Part shown: positions 7,539 through 15,619 of the stretch, piece after piece | Numbering within the stretch: the first letter of the stretch is position 1 | Layout: each line of letters starts with the position of its first letter | Origin: Accumulibacter sp. | GTDB taxonomy: Bacteria > Pseudomonadota > Gammaproteobacteria > Burkholderiales > Rhodocyclaceae | Direction: 5' to 3' | Assembly: GCA_016789495.1 (NCBI GenBank) | Contig: JAEUOJ010000028.1 | Coordinates: 1-45,820, forward strand | DNA: 45,820 nt | Translations under genes and position numbers: made by a program | Notes under the pieces: model-generated | What the model was told of the DNA's origin: nothing | Database searches by the model: none | The model's input: only the letters and a program-made list of their open reading frames with translations

Positions 7539-7636
7539 AGGCTACCCGAAACGACGGCCGCCGCCTCGGTCGAGCCTCCCGAATCTGCGGCTCGATCTAA
7601 CCAACCTTTTATTGATCACCTCTTATTGAAGGACCA

Positions 7637-8620
7637 ATGATGACTTCCGAACAAAAGCAAGTCTTGCTCTCCATCGCCTTCTTTGCCGCGCTTGCCGATG
7701 GTGTCAAGGACGATCAGGAAACCGAGCGTCTACGTCAGTTGGCCGATTCGCTCGATGAAGACGTCAAAGCACTCGATCTACCCGGCATCTATCGCAACGT
7801 GTTGCTCAAACGTGTGACCTTGGCCAGCGCGACCTCGGCTCTCGACCACCCCGAACTTCGCCAGCTGGCCTACGAAATGGCGGTCTGCGTTTGCGATGCC
7901 GATGGTCGGCAGACCCCGGCGGAACGGCAGTTTCTCCAAGAGTTGCAACGCCTGCTCGGTCTGGATGACGAACAGGCCCGGACACTGGGCAGTCAGGCCG
8001 AAGCGATCGTAGACATCGACACGACTCCGTCAGCCGAGCCAGAGCGCCACTCCTCATCGCCGACGACGGCCGGTGGTCCGGTGGTCGCGATCACGACCAA
8101 GATTCCTGAAGAAGAACTTGATCAGCAGATCGTCAACAGCGCGATCATCAACGGCGCGCTCGAGCTGTTGCCGCAATCGTGGGCCTCGCTGGCGATCATT
8201 CCGCTGCAGATCAAATTGGTGTATCGGATCGGCCAGGCCTACGGCGTCGAACTCGATCAGGGACACATCAAGGAGTTCATCGCCACCATCGGCGTCGGGT
8301 TGACCTCGCAGTACCTCGAACAGTTCGGCCGCAAGCTGTTGGGCGGGGTACTCGGCAAGGTGGGCGGCAAGCTGGCCGGAACGGTTGGCCAGGCGGCAAC
8401 CGGCATGGCGTTCTCCTTCGCCACCACTTATGCGCTCGGCCAGGTCGCCAGACGCTACTATGCCGGCGGCAGACAGATGGACACCACCGTGCTCCGCCAA
8501 TCGTTCGCGGAATTGCTCGCCCCGGCCAAGGAAATGCAGAGCCGCTACCTGCCGCAAATCCAGCAGGCCGCCAGCGGACTCGATGCTGGCAAGGTGATGG
8601 CCCTGTTGCGCGGCAAGTGA
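7637..8620 (+). CDS. TerB-like domain + DUF697 domain protein
   Basis: 327 residues from the first of tandem ATGs, with AAGGA 5 bp upstream. Residues about 5-115 resemble the TerB/tellurite-resistance helical domain (LLSIAFFAALADGVKDDQET, then VCVCDADGRQTPAERQFLQE, with its paired acidic D-x-D/E motifs). A low-complexity acidic/Ser-Thr linker (about 120-150) follows. Residues about 155-290 look like a DUF697 (YcjF/GTPase-associated) domain, with ELLPQSWASLAIIPLQIKLVYRIGQAYG, a Gly-rich GGVLGKVGGKLAGTVGQAATG and ATTYALGQVARRYY. DUF697 proteins usually embed in or lie on the inner membrane. The TerC neighbour makes a link to Ter-type metal or envelope stress plausible. The exact function is unknown. 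Confidence 0.75.
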   Translation: MMTSEQKQVLLSIAFFAALADGVKDDQETERLRQLADSLDEDVKALDLPGIYRNVLLKRVTLASATSALDHPELRQLAYEMAVCVCDADGRQTPAERQFLQELQRLLGLDDEQARTLGSQAEAIVDIDTTPSAEPERHSSSPTTAGGPVVAITTKIPEEELDQQIVNSAIINGALELLPQSWASLAIIPLQIKLVYRIGQAYGVELDQGHIKEFIATIGVGLTSQYLEQFGRKLLGGVLGKVGGKLAGTVGQAATGMAFSFATTYALGQVARRYYAGGRQMDTTVLRQSFAELLAPAKEMQSRYLPQIQQAASGLDAGKVMALLRGK

Positions 8621-8632
8621 TCGCCGCCTTCC

Positions 8633-8650
8633 CGCCGACCGCGGTCGGCG
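8633..8650. repeat. Perfect 18-bp palindrome between convergent genes
   Basis: CGCCGACCGCGGTCGGCG is a perfect inverted repeat without a loop, lying 13 bp after the TerB/DUF697 stop and 11 bp beyond the last gene of the minus-strand operon. It could act as a short bidirectional terminator or protein site, but there is no U-tract on either strand. Confidence 0.4.
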
Positions 8651-8660
8651 CGCGCTGGAT

Positions 8661-9098
8661 TCAAGCGCCGAAGGCCTGCGCGTCGAGGATTACCGCCGCG
8701 CGGCCCTCGAGCAGGCCGTCGACGCCATGGTGGACCGCAAAGCGGTAAAGAATGCTGCGATCGCCCCCCAGGCACTCGGCGGTGATCACCAACTCGCCGG
8801 GGAGATCGTCGAGGCGAGCCACATGCAGGGTGACCGCGCGGACGCTGGTCAGATAGCCCTGCCGCGGCGGATCGTCATGACCGGCCAGCAGCGCGCCATG
8901 CACCGCCATCGCCTGCGCGGCGTATTCGATGCCACAAGCGGCACCGAGACGGCCGTCGGCGCGCAAGGGATTATCGGCCGCCACATGGCTGCGGGCGACA
9001 CAACGAATGGTTGTCGGCGACCAATCGACGACGGAATCGAGCAGGCACATCGTTCCCTGATGCGGGATATGCGCGGCGATCCAGTCGCGGTCTAGCAT
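8661..9098 (-). CDS. ApeP-type 3-hydroxyacyl-ACP dehydratase (hotdog)
   Basis: 145 residues. The start WIAAHIPHQGTMCLLDSVVDW and the central helix IEYAAQAMAVHGALLAG are those of the ApeP subfamily of hotdog-fold dehydratases found in aryl polyene clusters; the His in IPHQG is the likely catalytic base. It would dehydrate 3-hydroxyacyl-ACP during polyene chain growth, probably as a heterodimer with the other small hotdog protein (17093-17392), as known for ApeI/ApeP. It is the last gene of the 15-gene operon, and its start overlaps the upstream KS-like gene's stop by 7 bp. The family is clear; the actual substrate is inferred from context. Confidence 0.85.
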   Translation of the reverse strand: MLDRDWIAAHIPHQGTMCLLDSVVDWSPTTIRCVARSHVAADNPLRADGRLGAACGIEYAAQAMAVHGALLAGHDDPPRQGYLTSVRAVTLHVARLDDLPGELVITAECLGGDRSILYRFAVHHGVDGLLEGRAAVILDAQAFGA

Positions 9099-9895
9099 GG
9101 TTCGCAGTCGATCGCCAGCTGCAGGGGGGGCAGGTAGTCGATGACCGTCGCTGTCACTCGCCGCTCGGCCAAGGCTTGCATCAGCGGCAGGCTACGCATG
9201 GCCGGAATGCTCAGCCGCAGCTTTTCCAGGTTGTCGTCAGCCAGCCGGGCGGCTGGCTGGTCGCTGAGTCGCACCGTCATTCGCGCCAACGATCGGGGGC
9301 CGGGGATCGGCGAGAGCAACATTGCCACGCCGCCGCAATCGGGAATCGGCCGTTTGTGGAACAGCGGTTCGGGGTATTGGCTGTCGTAAGCGACGAGCAG
9401 GACCGGCTGACCGTCGACCCGCAGTTGCGCCAGCGCGTCGAGCAGTCCGGCGCCGAAACTGGCGTCGTAAGCGCTGAGCACCTGGCAGGGGGTCATTGCC
9501 TTGACGGCGATGCTCCAATAACCAGCGGCGGCGTTATGCACCGAATTGTGGAAGCGGGTCGGCGAAATCCGCCGGTCGTCGGTGGCCAGTTGTTCGCACA
9601 AGGCGTGACAATTTTGACCGTCGGCACCCGACGAGCTGAAGACCGTGGCCAGCGTACCCGGATCGGCGTCACTCTGGCCGCAGGCTTCGAGACCGAGAGC
9701 CAGCACCAGCTTGACGATGGGACTCGCCCGCCGGCGTTCGGCCGCCGGCAGCAGCGACGGCACCGGCAGCTGCGAAGGCGCGGTGACATAGGATTGATCG
9801 CCGCGCAAGATCGACACGGCGGTCGGCCAATCGCTCATTCCGGGAGCGAGCAGACCGACGCCATCGATCCAGGCAGTGAGCACGGACGAGTTCAT
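9092..9895 (-). CDS. Beta-ketoacyl synthase-like chain-length factor (ApeC type)
   Basis: 267 residues from the ATG that overlaps the previous stop as ATGA. It belongs to the short N-terminal ketoacyl-synthase-like group (PF13723): an opening WIDGVGLLAPG, then IVKLVLALGLEA, SSSGADGQNCHALCEQL, and the family hallmark FHNSVHNAAAGYWSIA. It lacks the C-terminal thiolase half with the His/Lys pair, and no Cys sits at the usual nucleophile position (SAYDASFGAGLLDAL there). It is therefore probably catalytically silent and pairs with the neighbouring active KS (9892-11085) to set chain length, like ApeO-ApeC. The dimer assignment is by family knowledge and adjacency. Confidence 0.85.
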   Translation of the reverse strand: MNSSVLTAWIDGVGLLAPGMSDWPTAVSILRGDQSYVTAPSQLPVPSLLPAAERRRASPIVKLVLALGLEACGQSDADPGTLATVFSSSGADGQNCHALCEQLATDDRRISPTRFHNSVHNAAAGYWSIAVKAMTPCQVLSAYDASFGAGLLDALAQLRVDGQPVLLVAYDSQYPEPLFHKRPIPDCGGVAMLLSPIPGPRSLARMTVRLSDQPAARLADDNLEKLRLSIPAMRSLPLMQALAERRVTATVIDYLPPLQLAIDCEPC

Positions 9896-11085
9896 GAGGC
9901 GACTCCAAAAACTAGGCTGCAATTGCTGCCGCCAAAACCGAAGGAATTGCTCAGCACGCGGCGCAGCTCGGCCTGACGACTGGTCAACTGGTAATTGATC
10001 GGGATCGTCGGGTCGCGACTGCCAGTGTGCGGGCTACCCGGAATTAAGCCGTTGGCCAGTGCCAGCAGGCAGATCAACGCTTCGACCCCACCCGCGGCAC
10101 CGAGAGTGTGCCCGGTGGCGCCCTTGGTCGAACTGCACGGCACTTGGTCGCCGAACAGCGCCGCCACGGCGAGTCCTTCGGTGGCATCGTTGGCCGGCGT
10201 CGCCGTGCCGTGCAGATTGATATAGTCGATCTCCGCCGCCGACACGCCGGCCGAACGCAATGCCGCCGCCATCGCCAACTGCGCGCCCAGGCCTTCGGGA
10301 TGCGGCGACGACATGTGATGCGCGTCGCTGCTTTCGCCGTAGCCCAGGAACAGCAGGCTGCCAGCGGGTGGCGACACCGGCGTCCTTTCGAGCAGCGCGA
10401 AAGCGGCGCCTTCGGCGACCGACAGGCCATTGCGCGCCGAGTCGTACGGTCGGCAAGGATCGCGCGAGGTCAGCTCGAGCGAGGCGAAACCGTAAAGTGT
10501 CGTCAGGCAGAGGCTATCGACGCCACCAACCAGCGCTGCGTCGATGACGTCGCAGGCGATCAGCCGGGCGGCGGCGGCAAACGTTTTGGCCGCCGACGAA
10601 CAGGCGGTGGACACCACCATCGCCGGTCCTTCGAGGGCGCAACGCCGACGGACGAACTCGCCGAGCGAAAAGCCGTTATGAGTCGTGCGATAGTTGAAAT
10701 CGTCGGGCAGGGCGCCGGTTTGTGGGTCTCGCCGGCGATACGCCAGTTCGGTCTGCAGGATTCCCGAGGTGCTGGTCCCCAGGAAGACGCCGATCCGACG
10801 GGCCCCATACCGATCGCTGGCCTGGCGAACCCGGCCGGCGAAATCGTCGGCTTCAAGCGCCAGTAACGCCAGGCGGTTGTTGCGACAATCGTAATCCGCC
10901 AGGCCGTCCGGCATCGTCTGCCGGTCAACGTCGGCGACTTCGCCGGCCCAGGTGTCGATGACGACACTTTCGAAGGTGCAGCGACGCAGACCGCTATCCC
11001 CGGCGCGCAGGCCGGCGAGAGTCGGCGCCAGACCGCGGCCGAGCGACGTGCTCAGCGTAAAGCTGGAAACGAGCAAGGGCGTCAC
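9892..11085 (-). CDS. Beta-ketoacyl-ACP synthase (ApeO-like KS)
   Basis: 397 residues starting at GTG 11085 with GGAG about 8 bp upstream. The complete KS catalytic set is present: Cys162 in STACSSAAKTF, His291 in LHGTATPAND, and Lys320/His325 in SSTKGATGHTLGAAG. It would elongate ACP-bound acyl chains with malonyl units by decarboxylative Claisen condensation. It forms a pair with the chain-length-factor gene that overlaps its 3' end (ATGA). The 46-bp gap separating it from the methyltransferase gene is the longest space in the operon. It is distinct from the second KS at 19713, which is more FabF-like. Confidence 0.92.
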   Translation of the reverse strand: MTPLLVSSFTLSTSLGRGLAPTLAGLRAGDSGLRRCTFESVVIDTWAGEVADVDRQTMPDGLADYDCRNNRLALLALEADDFAGRVRQASDRYGARRIGVFLGTSTSGILQTELAYRRRDPQTGALPDDFNYRTTHNGFSLGEFVRRRCALEGPAMVVSTACSSAAKTFAAAARLIACDVIDAALVGGVDSLCLTTLYGFASLELTSRDPCRPYDSARNGLSVAEGAAFALLERTPVSPPAGSLLFLGYGESSDAHHMSSPHPEGLGAQLAMAAALRSAGVSAAEIDYINLHGTATPANDATEGLAVAALFGDQVPCSSTKGATGHTLGAAGGVEALICLLALANGLIPGSPHTGSRDPTIPINYQLTSRQAELRRVLSNSFGFGGSNCSLVFGVAS

Positions 11086-11131
11086 GGATGGGTCTCCAAG
11101 GGATCAACGACGGCACATATTAAAACGGAAG

Positions 11132-11854
11132 TCATGGCGCTGGCACCCGGCAGACCAGCATCACGTTGGCGAACGGCTTGCCTTCGCTCATCGGCGTCGG
11201 AGTGACCTGAAATCCCAGCGACTCGAGTTGGCTGAGCCACCCACGGAGCGGACGCCCGTAAAGCCGCGGCAGACGGTGACCGCGAGCAAAGATCACCGCC
11301 TGATCGATGGCGATGCACAGGTGATAAGGCAGTCCCGCGTCGGCGTCCCCGACGCGGGTCAGGAACAGGCCACCCGGCGGCAGCGCCTGACGAATGCGAT
11401 GCAAAACCTCGTTCTGCTGCTGGATGTCGATGTAATGCAAGGCATCGAGAATGGTGACCACTTCGACCTGACCGAAATCGACCGCGCGCATGTCGCCCAC
11501 ACGGACCTCGACCTGCGGCTGCGTGGCGAAAGCGCGCGCCGCCCGCTCGACATCGCGCGGCATCAATTCGTAACCGCGCAGACTCGACGCTTTCGGCGGC
11601 GCGGGCCAGTCGCCCGGCCACTGGCCGTTTTCGTAAAGCCGCCGCGCCGCCAGCAACCAGGCGAACAGACTGCCCTGTCCGCAACCGAGATCGAGAAACC
11701 GGCCTTCGGCGGGGAAAATGCCGCGTTTGAGCACCTCGCGGAACAAACAATCACTGCCGAGTTTGCCGCGCGCGTAGTGATACGGGAAACGACCGGCGGC
11801 GCGAAATGGCTGGCTGGCCTCATCGAGCAAACGGGCGAGGAAAGCGGCGCTCAT
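11132..11854 (-). CDS. Class I SAM-dependent methyltransferase in the polyene operon
   Basis: 240 residues from ATG 11854 (overlapping the deacetylase stop as ATGA). SAM-binding motif I is FLDLGCGQGSLFAWLLAA; motif II-like VRVGDMRAVDFG and post-motif VVTILDALHYIDIQQQ follow, then RIRQALPPGGLFLTRVGD. The N-terminal ~35 residues (YHYARGKLGSDCLFREVL) are typical of methyltransferases found in aryl polyene clusters. In known aryl polyenes the aryl head carries a methyl group, so modification of the head or chain is the natural guess, but the acceptor cannot be read from sequence. Confidence 0.85.
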   Translation of the reverse strand: MSAAFLARLLDEASQPFRAAGRFPYHYARGKLGSDCLFREVLKRGIFPAEGRFLDLGCGQGSLFAWLLAARRLYENGQWPGDWPAPPKASSLRGYELMPRDVERAARAFATQPQVEVRVGDMRAVDFGQVEVVTILDALHYIDIQQQNEVLHRIRQALPPGGLFLTRVGDADAGLPYHLCIAIDQAVIFARGHRLPRLYGRPLRGWLSQLESLGFQVTPTPMSEGKPFANVMLVCRVPAP

Positions 11855-12651
11855 GTCAGCGCGGCCGCCAGCGTCACCGGCCGCAAGTTCTCGTCGCGCA
11901 ACGTTTGCAGCAGCCACGGCAACACTTCGACGATCACCGCCACGCCGCGCGGGGTGCGCGCGGCGTGGCCGTCGTGCATCAACAGAATAGCGCCGGGCGC
12001 CAGATTGCGACGCAGGCGTTGGTAAACCCGCTGTGGGTCGCCTTGCAGGCTGTCGAGCGAGCGATGGGTCCAGGAGGCCAGTCGCAAGCCGAGCTTGCGC
12101 AACACCGGATCGAGCAGCGGGTTGCGCAGACCGGCGGTCGGCCGAAAAAACTGCGGGGTCTGGCCGGTGATGTCGGCGAGCGTCGCTTGCGCGGCGGCGA
12201 GGTCGGCGTGGATCCGCCGCGGACCGAAGGTGGCGAAGGCCCAGGAATGCGAATCGCCGTGATTCTCGACGCGGTGTCCACGGGCAACGATTTCACGGCA
12301 CAGCGCCGGCGCCTGTCGCGCCCGCCGGCCGATACAGAAAAATGTGGCGCGGGCAGCGGCGGCGTCGAGCAGATCCAGAACCCGCGGCGTCACTTCAGGA
12401 TCGGGACCGTCGTCGATGGTCAGCGCCACTTCGCGGCGTTGTCGAGCAGCCAGCGGCAAGCGGTTGAGGTTGGGGCCGAGCAGCGTGCTGCGTGGCAGCA
12501 TCCCCGCGGCGCCGAGCAGCAGGTGGTTGGCGCCGACGGCGCTGAGGGCCAACGGCCATTCCGCCGGCACCGCCCAGGCGCCGATGGCGGCGACGGCGTG
12601 CGTGGCCACCGAGAGATGAACGGTATAACGGGAATTCCAGGTGAAAGACAT
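11851..12651 (-). CDS. NodB-type polysaccharide deacetylase with N-terminal membrane segment
   Basis: 266 residues. The N-terminus has two hydrophobic stretches (about 12-30 and 33-52), probably a membrane anchor. The NodB homology domain follows: TIDDGPD (Asp80, Asp81), ATFFCIGRRA, then the metal pair in ENHGDSHS (His131, His135), FFRPTAGLRNP, and the C-terminal ILLMHDGH. All metal ligands (D-H-H) and the catalytic Asp are present, so it should be active. Enzymes of this fold remove N- or O-acyl groups from glycans or related substrates. It lies inside the lipid operon, 5 bp after the hydrolase and overlapping the methyltransferase, so it should act on the same product or on its glycan acceptor. 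That role is inference. Confidence 0.88.
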   Translation of the reverse strand: MSFTWNSRYTVHLSVATHAVAAIGAWAVPAEWPLALSAVGANHLLLGAAGMLPRSTLLGPNLNRLPLAARQRREVALTIDDGPDPEVTPRVLDLLDAAAARATFFCIGRRARQAPALCREIVARGHRVENHGDSHSWAFATFGPRRIHADLAAAQATLADITGQTPQFFRPTAGLRNPLLDPVLRKLGLRLASWTHRSLDSLQGDPQRVYQRLRRNLAPGAILLMHDGHAARTPRGVAVIVEVLPWLLQTLRDENLRPVTLAAALT

Positions 12652-12656
12652 CGGCC

Positions 12657-13289
12657 TCAGGCGGTAAAAACCGGACTGGCGAGGAAATTGTGCCACGACC
12701 GGCGCCAGACCGCCCAATCGTGCCCCCCGTCGACCACTTGCCGGTCGGCGGCGGGAAAACAGTCGGCGAGACGCGCCATGCCGTCGGCGAAACGGTCGGC
12801 GCGGCCATAACCGATGAACACCGGCAAATCCGCCGGCGGTTGGCGTAACCAATGCCAGACGCGGAATTCGGGGTCGCGCATCTGCTCGGCCGACGGTCGC
12901 CAACCGGCCAGCCCGCCCGCATCGGCAATGGCCCTGGCGGTCAATCGGCTGCCAGGATAAGGCGACAGCAGACACAAGCCGTCGATCTCGCCGGGAGTGT
13001 CGGCGCAGTGACACAGCGCCAACAATCCGCCCAAGGAAATGCCGGCCAGCCAGATTCTGCCGATGCCCCGCTGGCGCGCGGGCACCAGGATCTGGTTGCG
13101 CAACACCGCTAGGGCGTCGGCATTGGCGATGCTGGCCAGATCGAAGTCGGCGGCAAACAGTTCCAGCGACGGTCGAGACGCCGCCGCCAAGTCCTGAAAG
13201 CCGTTGGCGGCGAAATCGGCCGCCGCGATGTAGGCGCCAGGCAACAGAACGATCAAGGTCGTCGCCGTCCCCTTCGGCTGGACGGTCAT
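12657..13289 (-). CDS. Small alpha/beta hydrolase (serine esterase/thioesterase-like)
   Basis: 210 residues. The ATG at 13289 overlaps the exporter's stop (ATGA). The nucleophile elbow is GISLGG with Ser85; a core strand IVLLPGAY forms the oxyanion region, Asp in GYGRADRF and His in GGHDWAVW complete a plausible triad. The fold is that of small esterases and acyl thioesterases. In the operon it could release or trim acyl chains, taking the place of the hotdog thioesterase (ApeK) that many aryl polyene clusters have and this one does not. No signal peptide is visible, so it is presumably cytoplasmic. Its substrate is unknown. Confidence 0.8.
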   Translation of the reverse strand: MTVQPKGTATTLIVLLPGAYIAAADFAANGFQDLAAASRPSLELFAADFDLASIANADALAVLRNQILVPARQRGIGRIWLAGISLGGLLALCHCADTPGEIDGLCLLSPYPGSRLTARAIADAGGLAGWRPSAEQMRDPEFRVWHWLRQPPADLPVFIGYGRADRFADGMARLADCFPAADRQVVDGGHDWAVWRRSWHNFLASPVFTA

Positions 13290-15619
13290 CGTCGCGCTCC
13301 CCCACTGGCAAAAACGGCGGCAAAAAGCAGCGCCAACATCGCGCCGGGGCCGACGGTGACGCCGAGCGCGCGCAGCACCGGCACCTGCGACAGACCGAGA
13401 GTGCCGAAGCCGATGGTCGTACATACGCAGGCGATGACCATCGAGGCGATGGTCCGCGGTTCAAACGCCAGCCGACCGCGCAGACGATCGAAAAACAGCG
13501 CGTAGTTCGAGCCGACGGCGACGATCAGCAACAAGCCGACCAGATGCAGCAACTGCAAGCGCACCCCGGCCAGATGCAGGCCGGCGACGACGATCAGAAC
13601 CGCCAGCAACAGTGGCGCCAACACCTCGAGCAGTCGGCGCGGCGAACGCAAAGTCACCGCCAACAGGCCGACGATCGCCACCAGCCCGGCCAACGACAGC
13701 CCCAGGGCTTCGTGAAGATAGCTGCGGTAGATTTGATCCACTTCCGCTTTCATGTCCACCAGCAGAGCGGCCGAGCCAGCCAGTCCGGCGCGCAGCGCCG
13801 CGCCGTCGATCTCGCTGTCGGCGCCCGCCGGCGGACGCAGGGGCAACAGTACGCTCCAGCCGCCGTCGCGGCGCAGCAGCAGGCTGTCGACCATCAAGGC
13901 CAGACTGGTGCCGGCCAGTGATTGCGGACCGATCAGCGGCGCGGCGCGAGCGGCATCGATTTCGCGCAGAAATGGATCGAGCTTGTCCGCCGACAGGGGG
14001 GCATCGCGCAAAGCCAACGGCAGCCGCGCCCGCAGTTGCTCGCTCGACGGCAAGCTGGCCTGGCGGGCGCGCTGAGTCGCTTCGCTGGGCAAGAAACGCG
14101 CCGGGTTGTCGTAGCCGCCGATCACGCCGGCGTGACGCAGACGATCCAGCGAGGCCCCGAGGCGCTCGGCGCCTCGCAGCGCCTGTTCGCGATCGCTGCC
14201 GCTGACCACCACCAGCCAGCGGCTGCCTCCGGCGTCGAGATCGGCGCGCAACAGTCCGTCTACGGCGACATCCTCGGCGCGGGCGGTGCTCAATGCGGAC
14301 AGTTCATTACTCCACAACGCGCCGCGGTCGGCGATCAACAGCATTGCCGCGGCGAAGGCGATCAGCAGCACCGGCCAACGCCAGATCGGCAGGCGCCGCA
14401 GCACGCGCGCGCACGCCGCGCCTAGCCCGCGCAGATCGCGGGGCGGCGCCTCGGGCAACAATTGCGGCAGCGCGAAGCGGGTGACCAGCGCGGCAACCAG
14501 CAGCCCGCTCAGTGAATACAGCCCGAGCTGCGCCAGCCCGGGAAAGCCCGAAAAAAGCAGCACCGCGAAGCCGCACACAGAAGTCATCACGCCCAGACGG
14601 ATCGTCGGCCAGAAATCGCGTCGCCAATCAGCGGCGCTGCTACGGTCGGCCTGCACAAAGTAATAGATCGAATAATCGACCGCTTCGCCGATCAACGCCG
14701 AACCGAAGCCGACGGTGATCCCGAAAACGCCGCCATGCACCAGGCTGACGGCGACGATGCCCGCCAGCGCGCCGCTGGCCACCGGCAGCATGCCGATCAC
14801 CGTCAGTTTGAACGAGCGGTAGACGAACAACAGCAGGCAGAAAATGGTCAGCGTGCTGATCGACGACAGCCGTGTCACCTCGGCTTTGATCGTGTCGCGG
14901 GCATGCACCGCGAAAACACCGGGGCCGGCGACCTGCAGCCGCGCCTCGCCCGCGCCGCTGGCCGCCCGCGATCGTTCGAAAGCCTGTTCGATGGTCGCCA
15001 GGGCCGCCGCCTGTCCGTCGGTGTCGGTCCCCGAGGCGACGGTTTGCACCAGCAACACCGCACGTTCTCCGTCACGCGACACCCACACACCATCGCGACT
15101 GTTTGGCTGTCGGCTGGCATCGAATCCGCTCAACAGACCGATCAGTTCGCCGGTCGGGTCGCGGGTCAACAATGGCTTGACCAACAGGCCAACCGGCGAG
15201 GCGAGCAGGTCGATGCTTTCAGCGATCGCCGTGCGCAATCCGTCCACCGCAAAACGTTCCGGTGTCACCGTCGGACTGAGCAGATATCGGTGGCGAAAGA
15301 GAAACTCACGGTCGGCATCCAAGCCTTGCGCCTCGCCGTTGCGGACGGCGACGAAACGGCCGCTGTCGTCGAGCCGGCGTCGCAGGTCTCGGGACAGCGC
15401 GGCCCGCTGCGTGGCGTCACCGCCGCCGACGGCGACCATCAGCAGGCGGTTCAACGCACCGTCCCTGAGTTGATCGACCAGCACCCGTTGTTCGGCGCTT
15501 GGTTGTGTCGGCAAGAAAAACGACATGTCAGTGATGAAACGGCTGTGCCAGACGACACCCAGGCCAGCGAGCATCGCCAGCAACCACAACAGCAGGGTGC
15601 GCCAGGCCGCCGGACTCAC
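13286..15619 (-). CDS. MMPL/RND-family lipid exporter (ApeM-like)
   Basis: 777 residues from GTG 15619, which overlaps the LolA-like stop as GTGA; longer upstream frames run into that gene and are rejected. The protein has two similar halves: a first helix (about 5-24), a large periplasmic loop, five or six clustered helices (about 255-400), another helix (about 415-435), a second periplasmic loop, then a final helix cluster (about 630-777). Typical RND/MMPL motifs are seen in the helix bundles, for example GSALIGEAVDYSIYYF and VAVGSNYALFFDRLRG. Proteins of this group export lipid-like products across the inner membrane. Paired with the LolA-like carrier, it probably hands the product to a periplasmic route. 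Confidence 0.92.
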   Translation of the reverse strand: MSPAAWRTLLLWLLAMLAGLGVVWHSRFITDMSFFLPTQPSAEQRVLVDQLRDGALNRLLMVAVGGGDATQRAALSRDLRRRLDDSGRFVAVRNGEAQGLDADREFLFRHRYLLSPTVTPERFAVDGLRTAIAESIDLLASPVGLLVKPLLTRDPTGELIGLLSGFDASRQPNSRDGVWVSRDGERAVLLVQTVASGTDTDGQAAALATIEQAFERSRAASGAGEARLQVAGPGVFAVHARDTIKAEVTRLSSISTLTIFCLLLFVYRSFKLTVIGMLPVASGALAGIVAVSLVHGGVFGITVGFGSALIGEAVDYSIYYFVQADRSSAADWRRDFWPTIRLGVMTSVCGFAVLLFSGFPGLAQLGLYSLSGLLVAALVTRFALPQLLPEAPPRDLRGLGAACARVLRRLPIWRWPVLLIAFAAAMLLIADRGALWSNELSALSTARAEDVAVDGLLRADLDAGGSRWLVVVSGSDREQALRGAERLGASLDRLRHAGVIGGYDNPARFLPSEATQRARQASLPSSEQLRARLPLALRDAPLSADKLDPFLREIDAARAAPLIGPQSLAGTSLALMVDSLLLRRDGGWSVLLPLRPPAGADSEIDGAALRAGLAGSAALLVDMKAEVDQIYRSYLHEALGLSLAGLVAIVGLLAVTLRSPRRLLEVLAPLLLAVLIVVAGLHLAGVRLQLLHLVGLLLIVAVGSNYALFFDRLRGRLAFEPRTIASMVIACVCTTIGFGTLGLSQVPVLRALGVTVGPGAMLALLFAAVFASGGARR

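Noticed and set aside
8630-8660. Copy of the tRNA-Arg 3' end as an island right boundary
   Set aside because: No matching sequence was found near the distal end of the polyene operon.
11851-13464. Long 537-residue frame for the deacetylase
   Set aside because: The first ~270 residues are a shadow of the hydrolase gene and exporter end; the domain begins after ATG 12651.
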